Under the pieces are notes generated by a model. The model had not been told where the DNA came from. It made no database searches and saw only the letters and a program-made list of their open reading frames with translations. Positions 46,815-51,559 of a stretch of 51,559 nt of DNA are shown here, one piece after another (position 1 is the first letter of the stretch; each line of letters opens with the position of its first letter). The stretch is from Pseudomonas tehranensis (lineage in GTDB: Bacteria; Pseudomonadota; Gammaproteobacteria; Pseudomonadales; Pseudomonadaceae): contig NZ_JABWQV010000015.1 of the NCBI RefSeq assembly GCF_014268615.1, forward strand, positions 1 through 51,559, in the 5' to 3' direction. The position numbers and the translations under genes were made by a program.

Positions 46815-47633
46815 ATGGCCCAGACCCTGTCCTTGTCACCGATGCCCGAACCTGCGAAAGGCGAACGCCTGAAAAACAAAGTGGTGCTGCTGACCGGTGC
46901 CGCCCAAGGCATTGGCGAGGCGATCGTCGCCGCGTTCGCCTCGCAGCAGGCTCGTTTGGTCATCAGTGATATCCAGGCTGACAAGGTTGAGAACGTCGCT
47001 GCCCTCTGGCGTGAACGCGGGGCGGATGTGCAGGCACTCAAAGCCGATGTGTCGAACCAGCAGGACCTGCATGCCATGGCCCGTCGCGCCGTCGAGTTGC
47101 ACGGTCGCATCGACGTCCTGGTGAATTGCGCGGGCGTGAACGTATTCCGTGACCCGCTGGAAATGAGCGAAGAGGACTGGCGCCGCTGCTTCGCTATCGA
47201 CCTGGATGGCGCCTGGTACGGCTGCAAGGCTGTGTTGCCGCAGATGCTTGAGCAGGGCGGGGGCAGCATCATCAATATCGCCTCGACCCATTCATCCCAC
47301 ATCATTCCCGGCTGTTTCCCTTACCCGGTGGCCAAGCACGGACTGCTCGGCCTGACCCGCGCATTGGGTATCGAATACGCGCCCAAAGGTGTGCGGGTGA
47401 ATGCCATTGCGCCGGGTTACATCGAAACCCAACTGAATATCGACTACTGGAACGGCTTCGCCGATCCACATGCCGAACGCCAGCGTGCGCTGGATCTGCA
47501 CCCGCCACGCCGCATCGGCCAACCGATCGAAGTGGCAATGACGGCGGTGTTCCTGGCCAGCGATGAAGCACCTTTCATCAACGCCTCGTGCATCACCATC
47601 GATGGTGGACGTTCGGTCATGTACCACGACTGA
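46815..47633 (+). CDS. Short-chain dehydrogenase, probable sugar 1-dehydrogenase
   Basis: This 272-residue classical SDR has cofactor motif TGAAQGIG (27-34), NCAG, and the catalytic Ser/Tyr/Lys set with Tyr170 and Lys174 (YPVAK). In an oxidative L-arabinose pathway an NAD(P)-dependent dehydrogenase makes the lactone that the neighbouring SMP-30 protein opens. It may act on related aldoses such as galactose. Good ribosome site (GGCAGGAG). No later pathway genes (dehydratase, aldehyde dehydrogenase) are seen before the window ends. Confidence 0.85.
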   Translation: MAQTLSLSPMPEPAKGERLKNKVVLLTGAAQGIGEAIVAAFASQQARLVISDIQADKVENVAALWRERGADVQALKADVSNQQDLHAMARRAVELHGRIDVLVNCAGVNVFRDPLEMSEEDWRRCFAIDLDGAWYGCKAVLPQMLEQGGGSIINIASTHSSHIIPGCFPYPVAKHGLLGLTRALGIEYAPKGVRVNAIAPGYIETQLNIDYWNGFADPHAERQRALDLHPPRRIGQPIEVAMTAVFLASDEAPFINASCITIDGGRSVMYHD

Positions 47634-47674
47634 ATATTGCCGGGATTTCAGTCGGAAACTTCGCCTGTAATTCA

Positions 47675-47687
47675 ATCATCATACGAT
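47675..47687 (-). promoter_or_regulatory. Second copy of the regulator's operator-like motif, before araF
   Basis: On the minus strand this reads ATCGTATGATGAT, identical in 12 of 13 positions to ATCATATGATGAT in the regulator's promoter. It lies about 123 bases before the araF start, where it could control the transporter operon. Confidence 0.6.
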
Positions 47688-47809
47688 ATGACTATTTGGA
47701 CCTATGCTGTACAGCAACATGTTTCACCGCCCAGCCTGCACATTCCCACTGATGTTGGAGCAGGGCCCTGGACGTTTTGGCTTTCAATAAAAAAAACAAG
47801 GAGACAGCT

Positions 47810-48814
47810 ATGAATCATCGTCGTGGGATCCGTTCCCTGTGCCGTGCCGCCCTGGCGGTTACTGCGGTCAGCCTCAGCAGCACCTTGCTGGCGGCCGAGG
47901 AAGTGAAGATCGGTTTTCTGGTCAAGCAGGCCGAGGAGCCCTGGTTCCAGACCGAATGGGCGTTTGCCGAAAAGGCCGGTAAGGACCGGGGCTTCACGGT
48001 GATCAAGATCGCCGTGCCGGACGGCGAGAAGACCCTCTCGGCCATCGACAGCCTCGCCGCCAACGGTGCCAAGGGCTTTGTGATCTGCCCACCGGACGTG
48101 GCCCTTGGTCCGGCCATCATGGCCAAGGCCAAGCTCAACGACATGAAAGTGATTGCTGTCGATGACCGCTTCGTCGGTTCCGATGGCAAGTTCATGGAAG
48201 ACGTGCCGTACCTGGGCATGGCCGCATTCGAAGTGGGCCAGAAGCAGGGAGCCGCGATGGCCGCTGAGGCGAAAAAGCGCGGTTGGGGCTGGAAAGACAC
48301 CTATGCCGTGATCAACACCTACAACGAACTGGATACGGGCAAGAAGCGCACCGACGGTTCGGTCGACGCCCTGAAGAAGGCCGGCTTTCCAGACGATCAC
48401 ATCCTTTATACCGCGCTGAAAACCCTCGACGTGCCGGGCAGCATGGACGCCACTAACTCGGCCCTGGTGAAACTGCCCAGCGGGGCGAAAAACCTGATCA
48501 TCGGCGGCATGAACGACAACACGGTGCTGGGCGGCGTGCGCGCCACCGAAAGCGCCGGGTTCAAGGCGGCCAATGTGATCGGGATCGGTATCAACGGCAC
48601 CGACGCCATTGGCGAGTTGAAGAAAGCCGACAGTGGTTTCTTCGGTTCGATGCTGCCAAGCCCACACATCGAAGGCTACAAGACTGCCGAGATGATGTAC
48701 GAGTGGATCACCACCGGCAAAGAGCCACCGAAGTACACCGCCATGGACGAGGTGACGCTGATCACTCGGGAGAACTTCAAGCAAGAGCTGGAGAAGATCG
48801 GCCTGTGGAACTGA
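47810..48814 (+). CDS. araF: L-arabinose ABC transporter periplasmic binding protein AraF
   Basis: This 334-residue protein has a Sec signal peptide (about 1-28, LLAA). The mature protein follows E. coli AraF closely: IGFLVKQAEEPWFQTEWAFAEKAG, IAVPDGEKTLSAIDSLA, KVIAVDDRF, NDNTVLGGVRATE and GSMLPSPH. It binds L-arabinose (relatives also bind galactose or fucose) and delivers it to AraGH. The ribosome site is AAGGAGACAG. It opens the araFGH operon. Confidence 0.92.
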   Translation: MNHRRGIRSLCRAALAVTAVSLSSTLLAAEEVKIGFLVKQAEEPWFQTEWAFAEKAGKDRGFTVIKIAVPDGEKTLSAIDSLAANGAKGFVICPPDVALGPAIMAKAKLNDMKVIAVDDRFVGSDGKFMEDVPYLGMAAFEVGQKQGAAMAAEAKKRGWGWKDTYAVINTYNELDTGKKRTDGSVDALKKAGFPDDHILYTALKTLDVPGSMDATNSALVKLPSGAKNLIIGGMNDNTVLGGVRATESAGFKAANVIGIGINGTDAIGELKKADSGFFGSMLPSPHIEGYKTAEMMYEWITTGKEPPKYTAMDEVTLITRENFKQELEKIGLWN

Positions 48815-48889
48815 TGGTCGGTTGATTCAAAAGTGGCCCTGGCTTGACGAGTGTCGGGGTCGCTTGATCTCTGTGAGTTCGAGGTGGTT

Positions 48890-50434
<1,545 letters not shown>

Positions 50435-50443
50435 GAGGTAAAC

Positions 50444-51412
50444 ATGACCATTCAAAACAATGCACTGCCAACGGCACGCAAACCCCTGGATCTGCGGCGC
50501 TTCCTGGACGACTGGGTCATGCTGCTGGCGGCTGTCGCAATCTTCGTGCTCTGCACCCTGATGATCGACAACTTCCTGTCACCCCTGAACATGCGAGGCC
50601 TGGGTCTGGCGATTTCCACCACGGGTATCGCGGCCTGCACCATGTTGTATTGCCTGGCTTCCGGGCACTTCGACTTGTCGGTGGGTTCGGTGATTGCCTG
50701 TGCCGGTGTGGTCGCGGCGGTGGTGATGCGTGACACCAATAGCGTGTTCCTCGGCGTCAGCGCAGCGCTGGTGATGGGGCTGATTGTCGGGCTGATCAAT
50801 GGCATCGTCATTGCCAAGCTGCGAGTCAATGCGTTGATCACCACGCTGGCGACCATGCAGATCGTCCGGGGCCTGGCCTACATCTTTGCCAATGGCAAGG
50901 CGGTGGGCGTGTCCCAGGAATCGTTCTTCGTGTTTGGTAACGGCCAAATGTTCGGCGTGCCGGTACCGATCCTGATCACCATTGTCTGCTTTCTGTTTTT
51001 CGGCTGGTTGTTGAACTACACCACCTACGGGCGCAACACCATGGCCATTGGTGGCAACCAGGAGGCGGCGTTGTTGGCGGGGGTGAACGTTGATCGGACC
51101 AAGATCATCATCTTTGCCGTGCATGGTGTGATCGGTGCCTTGGCGGGTGTGATCCTGGCCTCACGCATGACCTCGGGCCAACCGATGATCGGCCAGGGCT
51201 TTGAACTGACCGTGATCTCGGCTTGCGTGTTGGGTGGAGTGTCGTTGAGCGGCGGTATCGGCATGATTCGCCATGTCATCGCCGGGGTGCTGATTCTGGC
51301 GATTATCGAAAACGCGATGAACCTGAAGAACATCGACACCTTCTACCAATACGTCATCCGGGGCTCGATCCTGTTGCTGGCGGTGGTGATCGACCGAATG
51401 AAACAACGCTGA
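50444..51412 (+). CDS. araH: L-arabinose ABC transporter permease AraH
   Basis: This 322-residue inner-membrane permease of the RbsC/AraH family has about eight to ten membrane segments, ASGHFDLSVGSVIACAG, NGIVIAKLRVNALITTLATM and GGVSLSGGIGMIRHVIAGVLIL. It forms the import channel with AraG. A GAGAGGTAAAC ribosome site follows araG by nine bases. It is the last complete gene in the window. Confidence 0.92.
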   Translation: MTIQNNALPTARKPLDLRRFLDDWVMLLAAVAIFVLCTLMIDNFLSPLNMRGLGLAISTTGIAACTMLYCLASGHFDLSVGSVIACAGVVAAVVMRDTNSVFLGVSAALVMGLIVGLINGIVIAKLRVNALITTLATMQIVRGLAYIFANGKAVGVSQESFFVFGNGQMFGVPVPILITIVCFLFFGWLLNYTTYGRNTMAIGGNQEAALLAGVNVDRTKIIIFAVHGVIGALAGVILASRMTSGQPMIGQGFELTVISACVLGGVSLSGGIGMIRHVIAGVLILAIIENAMNLKNIDTFYQYVIRGSILLLAVVIDRMKQR

Positions 51413-51439
51413 AATTTGCCCCGACCGGGCCAGCCACAA

Positions 51440-51559
51440 TCGCGAGCAGGCCCGCTCCCACAGGATTTGTGCCAGGCAAAATACCTGGGCTCACCGCAGA
51501 TCCACGGGAGGTGTGCCAGTCAGAACTACTTGGCTCATTACAGATCCAGTGTGGGAGCG
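51440..51559. repeat. REP pair cut by the window end
   Basis: A REP unit (TCGCGAGCAGGCCCGCTCCCACAGG) at 51440-51464 is followed by the first bases of an inverted partner (GTGTGGGAGCG) at 51549-51559, where the window ends. No gene is seen between. Confidence 0.7.

Overview
The window is chromosomal DNA of a Pseudomonas, most likely from the P. fluorescens species complex. The evidence is the high GC content, the gene order of the lpxK-kdsB-murB, rne-rluC and plsX-fabD-fabG-acpP-fabF-pabC-mltG-tmk-holB-pilZ-tatD blocks (which matches my memory of P. aeruginosa PAO1), and many Pseudomonas-type REP palindromes between genes. I saw no tRNA, rRNA, CRISPR array, insertion sequence or prophage. Statements about PAO1 synteny, Rfam elements and named sRNAs are recalled and were not searched.

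Layout. (1) 1-2.8 kb: REP sequences, then three minus-strand genes of a Tad/Flp pilus locus (secretin RcpA, TadD-like lipoprotein, DUF3613 protein) with no Tad ATPase, membrane platform or pilin genes beside them. (2) 3.2-11.5 kb: a LysE-type exporter divergent from a LysR regulator, then a block resembling PAO1 PA2817-PA2811: PA2817-family protein, large FadE-type acyl-CoA dehydrogenase, transglutaminase-like protein, glutathione transferase, and a two-gene ABC-2 exporter. (3) 11.6-19.1 kb: DUF2062 protein, ComEC, then a tightly overlapping envelope operon: ExbB/ExbD, LpxK, Trm112-like protein, KdsB, PtpA and MurB. (4) 19.3-23.7 kb: an accessory four-gene molybdoenzyme operon (IorA/IorB-type oxidoreductase, XdhC, MocA/MobA-like cytidylyltransferase) placed between murB and rne. 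(5) 23.9-41.3 kb: RNase E with a long 5' leader, divergent rluC, a HAD phosphatase, SppA, Maf, then yceD-rpmF-plsX-fab-acpP-fabF-pabC-mltG-tmk-holB-pilZ-tatD. (6) 41.3-44.8 kb: a probable rgsA sRNA, a TetR regulator, MoaA, a DUF4823 lipoprotein and a DUF1285 protein. (7) 44.9-51.4 kb: an L-arabinose-type catabolic and uptake locus: FCD-type GntR regulator, SMP-30 lactonase, SDR sugar dehydrogenase and the AraFGH transporter.

How the genes work together. Region 3 supplies lipid A (lpxK, kdsB), peptidoglycan precursor (murB) and a proton-driven ExbBD motor. Region 5 joins RNA processing (rne, rluC) to fatty-acid initiation and elongation (plsX, fabD, fabG, acpP, fabF). Region 4 encodes a Tat-exported molybdenum hydroxylase with its maturation factors. 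Region 7 forms an oxidative sugar pathway: uptake by AraFGH, dehydrogenation by the SDR, lactone opening by the SMP-30 protein. Control is probably by the GntR regulator, which is flanked by one copy of a 13-bp operator-like motif whose second copy precedes araF.

The window is mostly core genome and I found no clear new defence or mobile system. The items most worth a second look are the orphan Tad secretin module, the Ior-type operon of unknown substrate, the RNase E leader and promoter, the rgsA candidate, a consensus promoter that would make the yceD mRNA nearly leaderless, the paired operators of the arabinose locus, and a 36-codon ORF upstream of the sugar dehydrogenase.
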